64,000 bases of DNA from Orychophragmus violaceus (lineage: Eukaryota; Streptophyta; Magnoliopsida; Brassicales; Brassicaceae), in the NCBI GenBank assembly GCA_030180135.1, contig CM058229.1:46651522-46715521 (forward strand). The letters run 5' to 3'. This document shows positions 1-10,600 of the stretch, piece after piece. The notes under the pieces are model-generated. The model searched no databases. It saw nothing but the letters and a program-made list of their open reading frames with translations, and was not told where the DNA came from. A program made the position numbers and the translations under genes. Each line of letters starts with the position of its first letter. Position 1 is the first letter of the stretch.

Positions 1-948
1 TTCCATGCGAAGGCAGCTTCGCATTACTCGAACGTCCTCAACATATGGAAGCAGAAGTGGTGCAACGCAGAAGTTCCCAAGGGTATTGACGAAGAAGGCG
101 ATACTTGGAAGGGGTTCGTCCGTCATTGGAGTAAGCCTGCGACCGCAGCAACCTCTTCGACAAACTCGCAGAACCGTAGAAGTCATAGGAACGGTGTCGG
201 GATGGCAACTCATAATGCCGGAGCACGGAGCACTGCATCGAGGAAATTAATCTTGGTAAGTTTCTTTTTATTTTAATTTTCATTATGTTTAGATTTTTCT
301 TTTAAAGTCGAAATTTGTTTTTGCAGAAACAAAAGAAAGGAGGGCGAGATCCGACTCATATTGAGCTCATCGAGGATGGTCACAAAAACAAGGAGACGTG
401 CGAAATCCAAGATCCGATTGCTCGGAGGATTGTTGAGTCGACGAAGAGGCGTTTGGAAGAGGTGGTTACCCAATCTGAAGGAATCGGTTCAACGGAAGAG
501 ATACCGGACGAGCAAGTCAACGAAGTCTTCCTCGAGGTAAAATTTCAATTTAAATAAAATATGAATTAAGTTTAACAGTTATTTAATCTCTAACATAAAT
601 TCATAACTTAAATACTTACAGGAAACAGAGAAGAGAAGAGGCCGGATTTTCGGTTTGGGAAACTTGGCGGACAAAGCTACGACACCGCATTCACGTTTTC
701 GTCCAGAAACCGACGTGGACTTCGTCGAACTCATCAAGGAAAAAGATGCGGAGATCGAAGCGTTGAAGGCCAAGCAGGCGCAGATGGAAGTCTGGATGAC
801 AGAGAAAGAGGCAGAAACCTCGAGGAAGATGGAAGAGATGAGTACTCGGTTTGAGTACTTTATGCAGCACGGCCATCTTCCAGACGCCGCACCGACGAAC
901 CAGGGGGGAAAGGGAGGAAAGAAAAAGGGGACGGGAAAGAAAAAATAA
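1..948 (+). CDS. Plant transposase, Ptta/En/Spm type (Transposase_24-like), C-terminal part
   Basis: Three exons read in one frame: <1-255, 327-536 and 622-948, with introns 256-326 (GTAAG...TTGCAG) and 537-621 (GTAAAA...TTACAG). All exon joins are phase 0. Exon 1 holds the family motif around WKGFVRHWSKP, followed by an NRRSHRNGVGMATHNAGARS-like stretch. Exon 2 has a charged segment with IARRIVEST. Exon 3 opens with GRIFGLGNL, has a heptad-like coiled coil (EKDAEIEALKAKQAQMEVWM) and ends in a Gly/Lys-rich tail. This is the ORF that accompanies the TNP2-type transposase in many plant CACTA elements. The start is off the window. No stop codons interrupt the visible exons, so this copy could be intact here. 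The splice sites are inferred by eye. Confidence 0.8.
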
Positions 949-1080
949 ACGGGAATGTAATTTAAAAACAGTTTTTAAAAAAAAAAAAATTTTAATAAAT
1001 TTCTTTTTTTGGTTAAATATTCTCTAAACAATAAGAATATTTTAATATAAAAACTGTTCGGAATATTTTTTTTAAATAAA

Positions 1081-1660
1081 TTATAACGTATCCGTCGGAA
1101 TACCGTCGGAAACCCGTCGGTTGTGGACCGTCGGAAACCTGTCGGTTGTGGACCGTCGGAAACCCGTCGGTTGTGAACCGTCGGAAACCCGTCGGTTGTG
1201 AACCGTCGGAAACCCGTCGGTAGTGAACCGTCGGAAACCCGTCGGTTATGTTCCCTCGGAATACCGTCGGTTATGTTCCCTCGGAATACCGTCGGTTATA
1301 TTTCGTCGTTTAACCGTCGGTCTATTTCGTCGGTTTATGATCGGTAATCCGTCGGAAACCCGTCGGTTATGTTCCCTCGGAATACCGTCGGTTATGTTCC
1401 CTCGGAATACCGTCGGTTATATTTCGTCGTTTAACCGTCGGTCTATTTCGTCGGTTTATGATCGGTAATCCGTCGGTTTATTACCCGTCTGTTTTCCCTC
1501 GGTTTATTATTCCATCGGTAATCCGTCGGTTTTTACAGACGAAAAACCGACGGGTATTTATTTCCGACTAAATAGAATTGATGGATTTTTTTGGTGGGAA
1601 ATCCGTCGGAAATGGTCTTTTCCGAGGGAAACCCGTCGGAAATGTCCCTCGGAATTGACC
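1081..1660 (+). repeat. CACTA subterminal CCGTCGG repeat array
   Basis: About 580 bp is built from CCGTCGGAAACCCGTCGGTTGTG-like words in both orientations (CCGTCGG, CCCTCGG, CCGACGG). A block of roughly 120 bp, including two GGTTATGTTCCCTCGG units and GGTCTATTTCGTCGG, occurs twice (from about 1244 and again from about 1365). In CACTA elements subterminal repeats of this kind are the binding sites of the element's DNA-binding protein. The position next to the terminus fits that role. Confidence 0.8.
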
Positions 1661-1685
1661 TGTTTTCTTGTAGCCTGGAGCTTTT

Positions 1686-2119
1686 TTACTGCGGCGGCTG
1701 CGGCATTAGGATATGGTGACATGGTTATATGTCCTTGTAGAAGTTGTGTAAATCTGGATCATCATCAAGCGAGCACTATAGTGCACTATCTTGTAACACA
1801 GGGAATGGATGAGGCATACAAGTTACGGAATGATTGGTTTCATTATGGAGAAGTGATCTTAGACGATCAGGATGGAAGAAAAGAAACTCAGTGGAATGAT
1901 GAGATTGTTGGGTTATTTCAAGCTGCTGAATACTTGGATGAAGAGATCGTTTAGAAGGCTGACTTATGCGAGGTTGCTGAGGGTGAGGACAAGGAAGAAG
2001 ATGTGTTCTTAACAAAGCTAGGAGATGCAGAGACTCCACTGTATCCAACCTGTTCAACCATAGCAAGCTTTCAGCTATTGTGTCTCTGTTTAGACTGAAG
2101 ACTCAGATAATGACTAACC
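1686..2119 (+). pseudogene. CACTA TNP2-type transposase, N-terminal fragment (Transpos_assoc)
   Basis: Directly after the first CACTA terminus, one frame encodes a zinc-binding-like CPCRSCVN motif, then DHHQASTIVHYLVTQGM and a WFHYGE motif. This pattern belongs to the transposase-associated domain at the N terminus of plant TNP2 transposases. The frame stops at 1952-1954. The same frame continues to the LGDAETPLYPTC motif, and a shifted frame then gives KLSAIVSLFRLKTQ, matching the next conserved block. The fragment is therefore broken by a stop and a frameshift. No catalytic region follows. It is either a second, older CACTA into which the first inserted, or a fused remnant. Confidence 0.65.
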
Positions 2120-2330
2120 AGGTATTATCTTGTGATCACCTTCTTGTTTGACTAGTACTTAAATTTGTTAAACTTTAACTCTGACATTTTCTCACTAAGA
2201 CAATATGAGCAAGGTGAAACCTCAGCTCCAAGAGTAAGTCACTAATTAAGCTATCACTTTTACTGCCTTTATTTACTTAATCAATTGACTAAGTCAGATT
2301 TTACTTTTGTGGAGTGTAAACAAGTTAGTA

Positions 2331-3626
2331 CAAGCTAAGTGTTTGTTGGTTGATTGGACCGGAACATAAGAAACTGTCGCTGAGGGCCATCTTCTTTCTA
2401 ATTGCATTCCATTAGGACCCAATGCAGTGGTGTTGGTTGAATCAGCCATAATCATGGATGCAGTTCTCTGGAGAACTACATTAAACATGACATGTATGGA
2501 AGAGGCTGTTGGTCAGATAATTGCATGGAAGGCAGATAGTTGTCTTACTGCAGAAGAGGAGTTCGGTAAAGACATGCCAAAGGTAATGGTGTCATAACTT
2601 TTTATTAGTTTAGCATAACTTTGGATTATGATGGTTATGACATACTAGCTTTGAAAAACTTGGCTGTTATGTGTCGTTGCCTCTGAGGTTGTGTTGTTAA
2701 TGTTACTGTTTTTCACAGAGCCTATACGTAAGTTCGAAGAACATATGCAAATTGATGGATTGGACTACAGATGACAAAAATGTTGTTGAAGGCCGTTGGT
2801 AGTCGAGAGACCCTCAAGCTCTGGTTAATGGTATACCTCTCTGACCAAATGCAGTGAAAGTTTAGGTGGACGTGGTACTATCACCCCATGCATTTCCATG
2901 GAGGCCTACACCGGATATGACAAACATGGAGTAGACAGTCAATTCTTTCATAGCTTGGCCTGAAAACAGAGTGGAGAATGAGACACACACAGAAGCATCT
3001 ACTAAGAAATCTCTACTACCTTTGAAGTCTCCTTCAAAGTCGGTAGCAGGACCATCACATTCACTTCACAAATCTCCACTGACTCCGAAGTCTTCTACAA
3101 CAAGTCCAATGGCTCCTCTTCAGCCATCTCCATCATCTCAAAAAGCTCATATTCAGTCATCTCCACCATCTCCAAAAGCTCCTCCAAAGAAAACTAAACC
3201 AAATGCACAATCTCCTATAAGGAAATCTAAGGTAAATTAGTTCTACTATATCTGCATTTAAATATTAATGAACTATTGTTTGGTGTTGGTCTTTCATCTC
3301 TATTTCAATGTTTGAACTTCGAAATATTGTGGTTTGATTGGCATTTCTCAACATCACAGCGATTGGTCAGTAAGGAAAATCAGAAATGCAAGTTGATGGA
3401 TATTACCAGTAAAGAGCGTGTGGCTGCTGAAGGACGCTGTGCTTCAAACGACCAACAACAGACTGTCCACTTCGTAACCATGGGTCCAAATGCAGTTCGC
3501 GTTTTGGTAGATGTTGAGAAGATCAAAAGTGCAGCTGTGTGGAGGACAAACTCTGAAATTGAGACGATGGAAGATGCGCTTGGTTCAGCTATTGCATTGC
3601 CAGAGGACAAAGTGGTGATGTGCTGA
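2331..3626 (+). pseudogene. Three tandem DUF8039-like domains, decayed
   Basis: Three related domains follow in one orientation, with probable introns between them: copy 1 at 2331-2583, copy 2 at 2719-3240 and copy 3 at 3385-3626. Each repeats the same pattern: (A/K)C(K/L)L-D, VAEG or VVEGRW, LGPNAV or its equivalent, a VDV-like strand, WR-T, a -ME-AVG-like helix and IAWP-like. That is the pattern of the domain usually found C-terminal in plant transposase-associated proteins. Copy 2 has four in-frame stops and then an open Ser/Pro/Lys-rich tail (2971-3240). Copy 1 has one stop; copy 3 is open. A TTTTTCACAG acceptor precedes copy 2. The domain name rests on motif memory, not on a search. Confidence 0.55.
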
Positions 3627-4039
3627 TATGAGGTAAGAGTTCTTGTCATATCCTAGGAGTGAAGAACTGTTATTCTCCTTGTCATGTTATCTTCCCAAGA
3701 GTCTAGACATTACAACTATTAAGTTTATGTTTTAAGTTGAACTTTTGTTTGTTGGCATACTTGAGTATGAATTGCTTGTTTGTGGATGTTTATGTTTAAG
3801 TTGGACAATTTAAGTTTGATCCTATGTTTGTATTTATACGCTTACTTCTGCAATTCTAAATGATTTTTAAATAATAATTCTAAATCCGAATTCAAAATAA
3901 AATTATATAATAAATTTTCAATAGCTCCAATTTATATTAAATATGCAAAATATAAAATGTTCTATAGCTCTGTATGATATCATGATATCACTGTATATCT
4001 TCCGCACTTCATTAAGTGCCATCCAATTTTATTTGGTCT
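3627..4039. other. AT-rich intergenic stretch, nothing recognised
   Basis: About 400 bp of AT-rich DNA with no supported ORF. It probably contains the 3' trailer of the decayed transposase-like gene on the left and of the minus-strand LINE fragment on the right. Confidence 0.5.
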
Positions 4040-4477
4040 CTAATGTCGGCTTAACGACATACTTACAATATGTGATATATCCTCTGAACAAACCAAAGTA
4101 TCAATCAAAGGGATAATCCACATGTGGGTTTGTGGATCAATCAATTGATTTACCATAAGAGAATAATCAGCAATATCATTTTTTGGAACTGCTGGTCTCA
4201 GGCGGGAGGCGGGGATCCAAGGATCGTTCCATACAGAAATTGATGAACATGTTCTCACCCTTTTGATTAGTCCTTTATTAACCAAATATCTAGCATATAC
4301 AATACTCCTCCATCCGTATAATGGTGAGTAAAATCTTATTGGATCCATAGGATCCGTATTTCTAAAATAACTACCTTTAAAAACCTTTGAGAAAAGGATA
4401 TTTGGTTTATAAATTAACCTACAAAGTTGCTTTTCTAATAGTGATGTGTTCATATCTGTGAGAGCCCGAAACCCTAT
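4040..4477 (-). pseudogene. LINE (non-LTR retrotransposon) ORF2 3' fragment, part 2
   Basis: The minus-strand reading has the landmarks of the region after the reverse transcriptase in plant L1-like elements. In order these are GFRAL, LLEKQLCRL, SKVFKGSYF, YGWRSIVYARYLVNKGL, and SISVWNDPWIP. This is the linker before the zf-RVT/RNase H region. The frame runs into the 5-bp target duplication of the Athila-like element at 4473-4477. It resumes at 9943 with the preceding residues KLCKTKKNGGIG, so the two pieces were one ORF before the insertion. There is no upstream RT, so it was already 5'-truncated, as is usual for LINEs, or decayed. Confidence 0.8.
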
Positions 4478-5641
4478 TGATGGGTATAGTTTTATCCCTA
4501 TTCTAACGGCAAGTGCACAATGATGTGAATGTAGTACTTAGGGTATCGAATCCACAGAGACTCTAGACTCTTGCGATAGATTATAGAATTTCAGGTTAAG
4601 CTAGGTAGCAATAAAGAAAGCAGTAAATCAAACAGCAGAAAAGTAAATAGATCGATTTGTAAGCAAGAAGCGAAGGCGTCAGGTCAAGGGAGTTCTCAGG
4701 AAATCAGGAACACGGGCAATCAATCAATAGGGATCTAATTAATAATTGTTCTAGAACTGGAATCACGGAAGTGTAAGAAGCCAACTTTCGTTGCGAATCC
4801 TATCTATGTCTAACAACCTAGCAAGCCAACTTTCGTTGCGAATTCTAGAGTTCTAAACAAGCATTAATCTCAAGTTCTTTCGTTCACAATTTCTCTAAAC
4901 CAAATTTCTTTGCGAGTAGATCAAATTGCTCATCTAGGTTCTTTCTAGCTAATTAACCAACTGTCGTTGTGGAAATCAACCTAACATCATAAATCTGGGT
5001 AGCTACTTCAAATTAAGCATTAAGAACAACCCTATATGAAGAACTAACATATATGAATCCCTACAGATCGATTAACCTATAATTCCATGAAATCCCTTGT
5101 GAGAATCCCTAAACCTAACTGGTAAACTACTCAGACATGATCATCGAAACAAAAAAGACTTCATGAATAGAAAACCAAATAGCATATAAAATTAAAGAAC
5201 TGGGGTTCGAAATCCTCTCTCTTTCAAGAACAATATCAGCCCCTAACTCTCTCTAAATAAAATAAAGCGTAGCCTAAACAATGGCTTAAAAACCCTAATA
5301 TAATGATCCAATGTCGGCTGGGCTTCTTTGTAATTATGAGAAACTTCTGGGTAAAGTTGCAATTTCCAAACTCTTCCTTAAACGCTCGTGAGATTAGCTG
5401 TGTCGACCTTGTGTCGATCGATGCACATGTTGTGTCGATCGACACAGGTCTGTGAATTCGACAGTGAAGTCCATCTCTCGGGTTAAATCTCCAAAATGCT
5501 CCAGAATGCGCCATAATCTCCAAATCCGCTCCAAACGTACCTAGACCTGTAAACATACCTAAAAGACTCCAAAATATAATAAAAGACTCGATAAATAAGA
5601 TATATACCATGGTTAAAAGTCCTAAAATCCATGGTATATCA
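4478..5641 (-). repeat. 3' LTR of the Athila-like element
   Basis: Left LTR, 1164 bp, TG...CA ends. It pairs with 8774-9937. It contains two TCGATCGA boxes (5414 and 5435) 21 bp apart, with a half-matching TCGAC at 5403. It also holds three short AAGCCAACTTTCGTTG-like repeats around 4780-4830. Confidence 0.92.
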
Positions 5642-6991
5642 ACTCCCCCACACTTAGCTCGTGCTTGCCCTCAAGCAAGTAAAGAACCAAAGTATAAGAA
5701 AAGAGGTTTGAAAACACAGAAACTCATTTCGTCCCAGGATCTTTCGCATTCACATTCACTTAGTAAACCACTGAAAACTTTCCTACAGAACTCAAGACCA
5801 CAATATACTTCCCCCACACTTAGCAACTTTCCCAAGTAAACTCCACAATCAAGTTAGGACATTCAAGTTCACCACACCAGTCTCTGTATACAATTAGGTG
5901 CAGTCTCACAGAGGGATTATCGAATCAAAGGACACATGGACTCAACCTAATCAGTCTCTGACCACCAAACTGTCGTTTTTGGTTTCTTTCTTTTCCCTTT
6001 CTCCCTTAGCACTGATTTTTTCCACTGAGTATCATTTTATTTTTTCTATCAGTGCTCTTCCCTTTTTATTGGGGTTTAACTTTGGATCTTTCCACGGATA
6101 CACAAGAGGTAATAGGGGTCTCTACCACTCCCGTGACCACTTCGAAGCTACTAGCTTATCCTCGGTTTTTATCTTTCTTTTTTTTACTTTCAAGGGAGGG
6201 GAAAATCAGAAACCATACTTAAGAACAGGATCACATGCTGTGCCAAAAACATCAAAGGAATCCGACCCTAAGATTACCAAGCCCCTAGTGAGAAATTAAA
6301 GTCAAGATTAGTGTGAGACTAGTGATGGATCCTCTGAATACCTGGTTAGATATGGGTGTCCTTGGTAGGTTGATCTGTTTGGGGGTTTTCTAACAGTCAT
6401 AGAGGCTCTGCAAGTCTGTCCAATGGTCACTTAGTTCCTGTTCAAGCAAAAAATTTCCTCGGAAAATCATAGTTTCATACAAATTTTGACTCAATAAAAT
6501 AGTTTTGAAAAACATGGGACTGACACTAAGAAAACAAAAGAGTGCGTCAGTAGCTACCTCCCCCACACTTGAAACACACTGTCCCCAGTTGTGTCAAGCT
6601 CAGGATTGGCTAGAAAAATCCTAATTAAGAGAATCCGAAAAAATAAGAGAAACGTACCTGTCGTCGGCTTGTGTCGCTCGATGCCAGTGCTGCATCGATC
6701 GATGCTAGGCGAATGTGCTCGCGGTTATGTGAATAACCAATGTCTGAATCGCAATCAAATCGGTAAACCGTATATCACATCTGCATCGACCGATACACAT
6801 AGTGTGCCGATCGATGCAGTGGGATTCTGCCTATTTCTCACGCTTCTGAACACACTTAAACAGAAAAAAAAAAAAATCAAAAACACCAAAACAAAACCAA
6901 AAATGAAAACAAAAACGAACCTAACAGTGGGTTGCCTCCCACTCAGCGCTTGTTTAAAGTCAGTAGCTTGACTATGGTAAGGAGATCGAAC
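5642..6991 (-). other. Athila-like 3' internal region with repeated polypurine-like tracts
   Basis: In element orientation this lies between the protease ORF and the 3' LTR. It has no convincing coding sequence. The minus strand carries AAGTGTGGGGGAG three times: at 5643-5655, directly next to the LTR where the polypurine tract must be; at 5809-5821 in the variant AAGTGTGGGGGAA; and at 6558-6570. Two TCGATCGA-type pairs lie at 6674/6695 and 6786/6807. The stretch probably replaces the deleted pol and env-like part of a full-length Athila. Confidence 0.7.
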
Positions 6992-8656
6992 TTATGGGGG
7001 ATTCAACAGAGACTTTGAATGTCTCTGTGAATGTCTCTTCATCCAAGGGGGTGTATAAGCGTTCGGATCATGAGATCTCCCAAGATAAGAGCGAAGAGAA
7101 CCAGGGTGGGAGCGAAGCGAGGGTGGGATACTGTGTTTTCCTGCATTCACAGCTTTGTGATTAGTAGGTTTGAGCTTAGAAGGATCATACCTTTGCTTTG
7201 GTGGATGGGAGACATCTGGAGCTTTCTGCTTATGAGCAGTTGCAGGCACTGAAGATGTTAGAGCAATTTCAGAATGAGCTGCCATCTTCTCAATACTGAA
7301 GCTATGTCCATCAATGGTGGCTCTCTGCTTCCTGTCCATCTTGAACTGCAATGGCTTATCTCCCAGTTGGAGATCAATCAGACCACGTCTCACATCAATC
7401 ACTGCCCCAGCAGTAGCTAAAAATGATCTACCAAGTAGTAGAGGATCATCAGGCTCAATATCATACTTCAGCACCACAAAATCTGTTGGAATCAAGTAGT
7501 TCCCAACTCTGACATGAATGTCCTCAAGAACACCTTCTGGATACTTCTTTGATCGATCAGCTAGGATATGAGAGATCCTAGTAGGCTGGAAATTCTTCAG
7601 TCCTAATCTCACAGCCACAAAGTATGGAATGAGATTCACACAAGATCCTAAGTCACACAGAGAACGCTTGAATTTGTCCTTAGAGATGGAACAGTCGAGC
7701 ACAAAGGCTCCTGGGTCTGGTATCTTCTCTGTAATCTGAATCAGCTTCTTTTCCATCACTTTCATGCAGTTAGCCACTTCTAGCTCCTGTTTAGACAGTT
7801 TAGGAACCTTAAGATACGGCACAGAGGGCTTATAGACTTGTTCTAGGACTGTTGCAGGTTTCTTGTCCCGTCTGGGATTTGTGTCGACCGATGCACATTG
7901 TGTGTCGATCGACATAAGGCGATTATGTTCAAATTCATCAGACTTATCGGGGATGCATCGATCAATGCATGAGTTTTGTCGATCGACGCATATCTCAGAC
8001 AGACAATATTCACCCAGAAAATCTGAGATTATACTCTCTTCTTCTCCTAGCAAGTCAATCTCATCTCCTGTAATCACAACATTGACGTATTGCCTCTGTT
8101 CAGCTCTCCCAGCTTCATTTTACCTTTGTATTGCTCCAGCTGTCTGTTGAACTTGGACATCTAGCTTCTTCACATGTGTGCTCAAAGATTCAAACTTCCC
8201 ATTCAGATTTTCATACAATGCATCTATCTTTGAGTTGAAGGACACAATGATCTGTTGTTGTCCCTCAAGAAACTGCTCCATCATGGTTTCCAATCTGCTC
8301 TTATGTGTAGGTGCAGGCGGTGCTTGGTAAGAAGAAATACCATAATTCCTCGAGAAGGAGTTACTATGTTGCTGGAAGGGTTTCTGAAAAGCAGATTCCT
8401 GATTGTTGAATCCATTCCCTCCAACGTAGTTGATAGCTTCTTGCGCATACTTTCCAAGTATAAGACTATGTAGAGAGTCAACTTTGTTCTTCAACCCAGC
8501 TATCTGTGAACTGTCAATCCCTGAGCTGAAAAAATCATTCCGACACATCGTCCTTACGGATCTCTTAGTCTTCTTGGTGATTCCGCGAAATGTGTCGACC
8601 GATGCAAGAAGAGCGTCGATCGATGCAATGCGAAATCTATGTCGATCGACACACAA
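6992..8656 (-). pseudogene. Athila-like gag C-terminal part and aspartic protease
   Basis: One minus-strand frame runs 8656-6992, with a single in-frame TAA at 8120-8122. The upper part (8656-8123) has the gag C-terminal pattern: a short helix with LKNKVDSLHSLILGK, a YQAPPAPTHK linker, MMEQFLEGQQ and a coiled coil. The lower part has DPGAFVLDCSI, then CDLGSCVNLIP at the protease active-site position. It continues with EDIHVRVGNYLIPTDFVVL and DPLLLGRSFLATAGAVIDV, typical of Athila/Tat proteases. The active site reads D-L-G-S rather than D-T/S-G, a variant common in this lineage. The N terminus of gag is missing. The leader-proximal residues are encoded by the TCGATCGA boxes. Confidence 0.8.
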
Positions 8657-8671
8657 GACCGTGTCGATCGA
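8595..8671 (-). promoter_or_regulatory. Cluster of four TCGATCGA boxes in the Athila-like leader
   Basis: TCGACCGA at 8595 and TCGATCGA at 8616, 8642 and 8664 lie at steps of 21, 26 and 22 bp, between the primer site and the gag reading frame. The flanks are GTG...TGC or GTG...CACA. The role is unknown. Similar pairs occur in the LTRs of this element and in the unrelated copia element. Confidence 0.5.
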
Positions 8672-8748
8672 TGCAAGCCGATAAGTAAAACAAAAACGAA
8701 AAACATAGTCTAAACCCTAAGTTAAAATCTATCAAAGACTCAAAAGAG

Positions 8749-8770
8749 TCCCCGGCAACAGCGCCAAAAA
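8749..8770 (-). promoter_or_regulatory. Primer binding site of the Athila-like element
   Basis: The minus strand reads TTTTTGGCGCTGTTGCCGGG just inside the right LTR, three bases from its end. This is the TTGGCGCCGTTGCCGGGGA hallmark of Athila-like elements and shows that the right LTR is the 5' LTR. The same site, with GGCGCCG, appears on the plus strand at 63374-63393. Confidence 0.85.
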
Positions 8771-8773
8771 ACT

Positions 8774-9937
8774 TGATAGGTCTAGTTTTATCCCTATTCT
8801 AACTGCAAGTGCACAGTGATGCGAATGTAGTACTTAGGGTATCGAATCCACATAGACTCTAGACTCTTGCGATAGATTATAGAATTTCAGGTTAAGCTAG
8901 GTAGGAATAGAGAAAGCAGTCAATCAAACAGCACAAAATTAAATAGATCGGTTTGTAAGCAAGAAGCGAAGGCGTCAGGTCAAGGGAATTCTCAGGAAAT
9001 CAGGAACACATGCATTCAATCAATCGGGATCTAATTAAGAACTGTTCTAGAACTGGAATCACGAAAGTATAAGAAGCCAACTTTCGTTGTGAATCCTATC
9101 TATGTCTAACAACCTAGCAAGCCAACTTTCGTTGTGAATTCTAGAGTTCTAAATAAGCATTAATCTCAAGTTCTTTCGTTCACAATTCCTCTAAACCAAA
9201 TTTCTTTGCGAGTAGATCAAATTGCTCATCTAGGTTTTTTCTAGCTAATTAACCAACTGTCGTTGAGGAAATCAACCTAACATCATAAATCTGGGTAGCT
9301 ACTTCAGATTAAGCATTAAGAACAACCCTAGATGAAAAACTAACAGATACGAATCCCTACAGATCGATTAACCTATAATTCCATGAAATCCCTTGTGAGA
9401 ATCCCTAAACCTAACTGGTAAACTACTCAGACATGATCATCGAAACAAAAAGACTTCATGAATAGAAAACCAAATAGCATACAAAAATAAAGAACTGGGG
9501 TTCGAAATCCTCTCTCATTCAAGAACAATATCAGCCCCTAACTCTCTCTAAATAAAATAAAACGTAGTTTAAACAATGGCTTAAAACCCCTAATATAATG
9601 ATCTAAAGTCGGCTGGGGCTTCTTTGTAATTATGAAAAACTTTTGGGCAAAATTGCAATTTCCAAACTCTTCCTTAAACGCTCGTGAGATTAGCTGTGTC
9701 GACATTGTGTCGATCGATGCACATATTGTGTCGATCGACACAGGTCTGTGAATTCGACAGTGAAGTCCATCTCTCGGGTTAAATCTCCAAAATGCTCCAG
9801 AATGCGCCATAATCTCCAAATCCGCTCAAAACGTACCTAGACCTGTAAACATACCTAAAAGAATCCAAAACATAACAAAAGACTTGATAAATAAGATATA
9901 TACCATGATTAAAAGTCCTAAAATCCATGGTATATCA
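8774..9937 (-). repeat. 5' LTR of the Athila-like element
   Basis: Right LTR, 1164 bp, same length as the left one, TGAT...TATATCA. It contains the TCGATCGA pair at 9710 and 9731. The 5-bp duplication CCTAT follows at 9938-9942. Confidence 0.92.
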
Positions 9938-9942
9938 CCTAT

Positions 9943-10000
9943 ACCTCCATTCTTTTTAGTTTTACATAGCTTGTCGCAAGATAAAATATAGCTGCCATTT
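9943..10000 (-). pseudogene. LINE ORF2 fragment, part 1
   Basis: The minus strand encodes CDKLCKTKKNGGIG, the (W)DKLC-PK--GGLGFRD motif that lies directly before the segment found at 4477-4040. The two parts join in frame across the single copy of CCTAT left after removing the Athila-like insertion. Homology fades toward 10000-10020. Confidence 0.75.
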
Positions 10001-10600
10001 CCATTTAATCATTAAGAGTTTTTTTATTATTTTAAAATTCTTGTGTTTTAATAAGATAGAATATGACTTACAAAATCGCGTTAATCATTAGCTTTCCAAA
10101 TAATTGTTCCTATTAACTCAAGACATTACTAACCTTTAGAAGATTTTGTAGTATATATTTCATTCAAATTACAATTTTAATAAATATCTTTGAATGACAA
10201 ATATAAATTCTTTGGAAATTTTTCTTATATCTTCCAAATTTTTAATAACTCGTACTTTATTCAAAGAACTATATAAATATTATATTTTACACTACATCTT
10301 GATTAAGAAAAACATCAGTAAACCTAAATCTCATTCTATTCATCTTTCAACAATGGTCACTTCTTCTCTATTGCTACTCTAAACTTCTACAAGTCATCGT
10401 GGAAATTTAACATTAAAATTTTGAAACAATAGAAAAGTTACCTAAATATGGTTGAAAAAATTAAGACAATTTTCTTTGATTATAAAGTAATAACAATAAA
10501 CTCAACTAATCTAACGTCTATTTAATATTCACATACCTAATCACTTTTTAAAAAGTTACATTTTCGAGAATCATAAGATCCAAGTCACAATTAGAAAAAA
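10001..10600. other. AT-rich stretch, mostly featureless
   Basis: About 600 bp of AT-rich sequence. The only structured part is a TATA box with a short ORF, given as a separate entry. No transposon terminus is visible. Confidence 0.4.
10270..10382 (+). promoter_or_regulatory. Possible promoter and 5' end of a lost gene
   Basis: TATATAAATAT at 10270-10280 is followed 73 bp after its last base by CAACAATGG (ATG at 10353), a good plant start context. The ORF MVTSSLLLL then stops after nine codons. The arrangement looks like the core promoter, leader and first residues of a small secreted-protein gene cut off by decay, but AT-rich DNA makes chance matches likely. Confidence 0.25.

Larger units (their letters stand above)
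1..1673 (+). mobile_element. CACTA (En/Spm) DNA transposon, 3' part
   Basis: The element enters from the left edge and ends near 1673. It carries a three-exon ORF of the plant Ptta/En/Spm type (1-948), an AT-rich 3' stretch (949-1080) and a dense array of CCGTCGG/CCCTCGG words (1081-1660). It closes with TTTTCTTGTAG (1663-1673), the inverse complement of the CTACAAGAAAA part of the CACTACAAGAAAA terminus. The outermost bases read CC instead of the canonical TG, so the terminus has decayed or the exact end is a base or two off. The 5' half and the left target duplication lie outside the window. Confidence 0.85.
4478..9937 (-). mobile_element. Athila-like Ty3/gypsy LTR retrotransposon, non-autonomous, complete
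   Basis: Two direct 1164-bp LTRs (4478-5641 and 8774-9937) both begin TGAT and end TATATCA. A perfect 5-bp target duplication, CCTAT, lies at 4473-4477 and 9938-9942. The primer site next to the right LTR and the purine-rich tract next to the left one show that the element is on the minus strand. The internal region is only 3.13 kb. It encodes the C-terminal part of gag and a protease-like domain, but no RT, RNase H or integrase, so it would need enzymes in trans. The LTRs differ at a few percent of positions by eye, which means it is not very recent. Confidence 0.92.

Noticed and set aside
7031..7252. Plus-strand ORFs over the Athila-like protease (7031-7252, 7863-8150, 8430-8684)
   Set aside because: They are antisense to a frame with clear protease and gag motifs.
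10194..10382. 62-codon ORF as a gene
   Set aside because: AT-rich composition, no domain. Only the TATA/ATG arrangement inside it was kept, as a weak promoter call.
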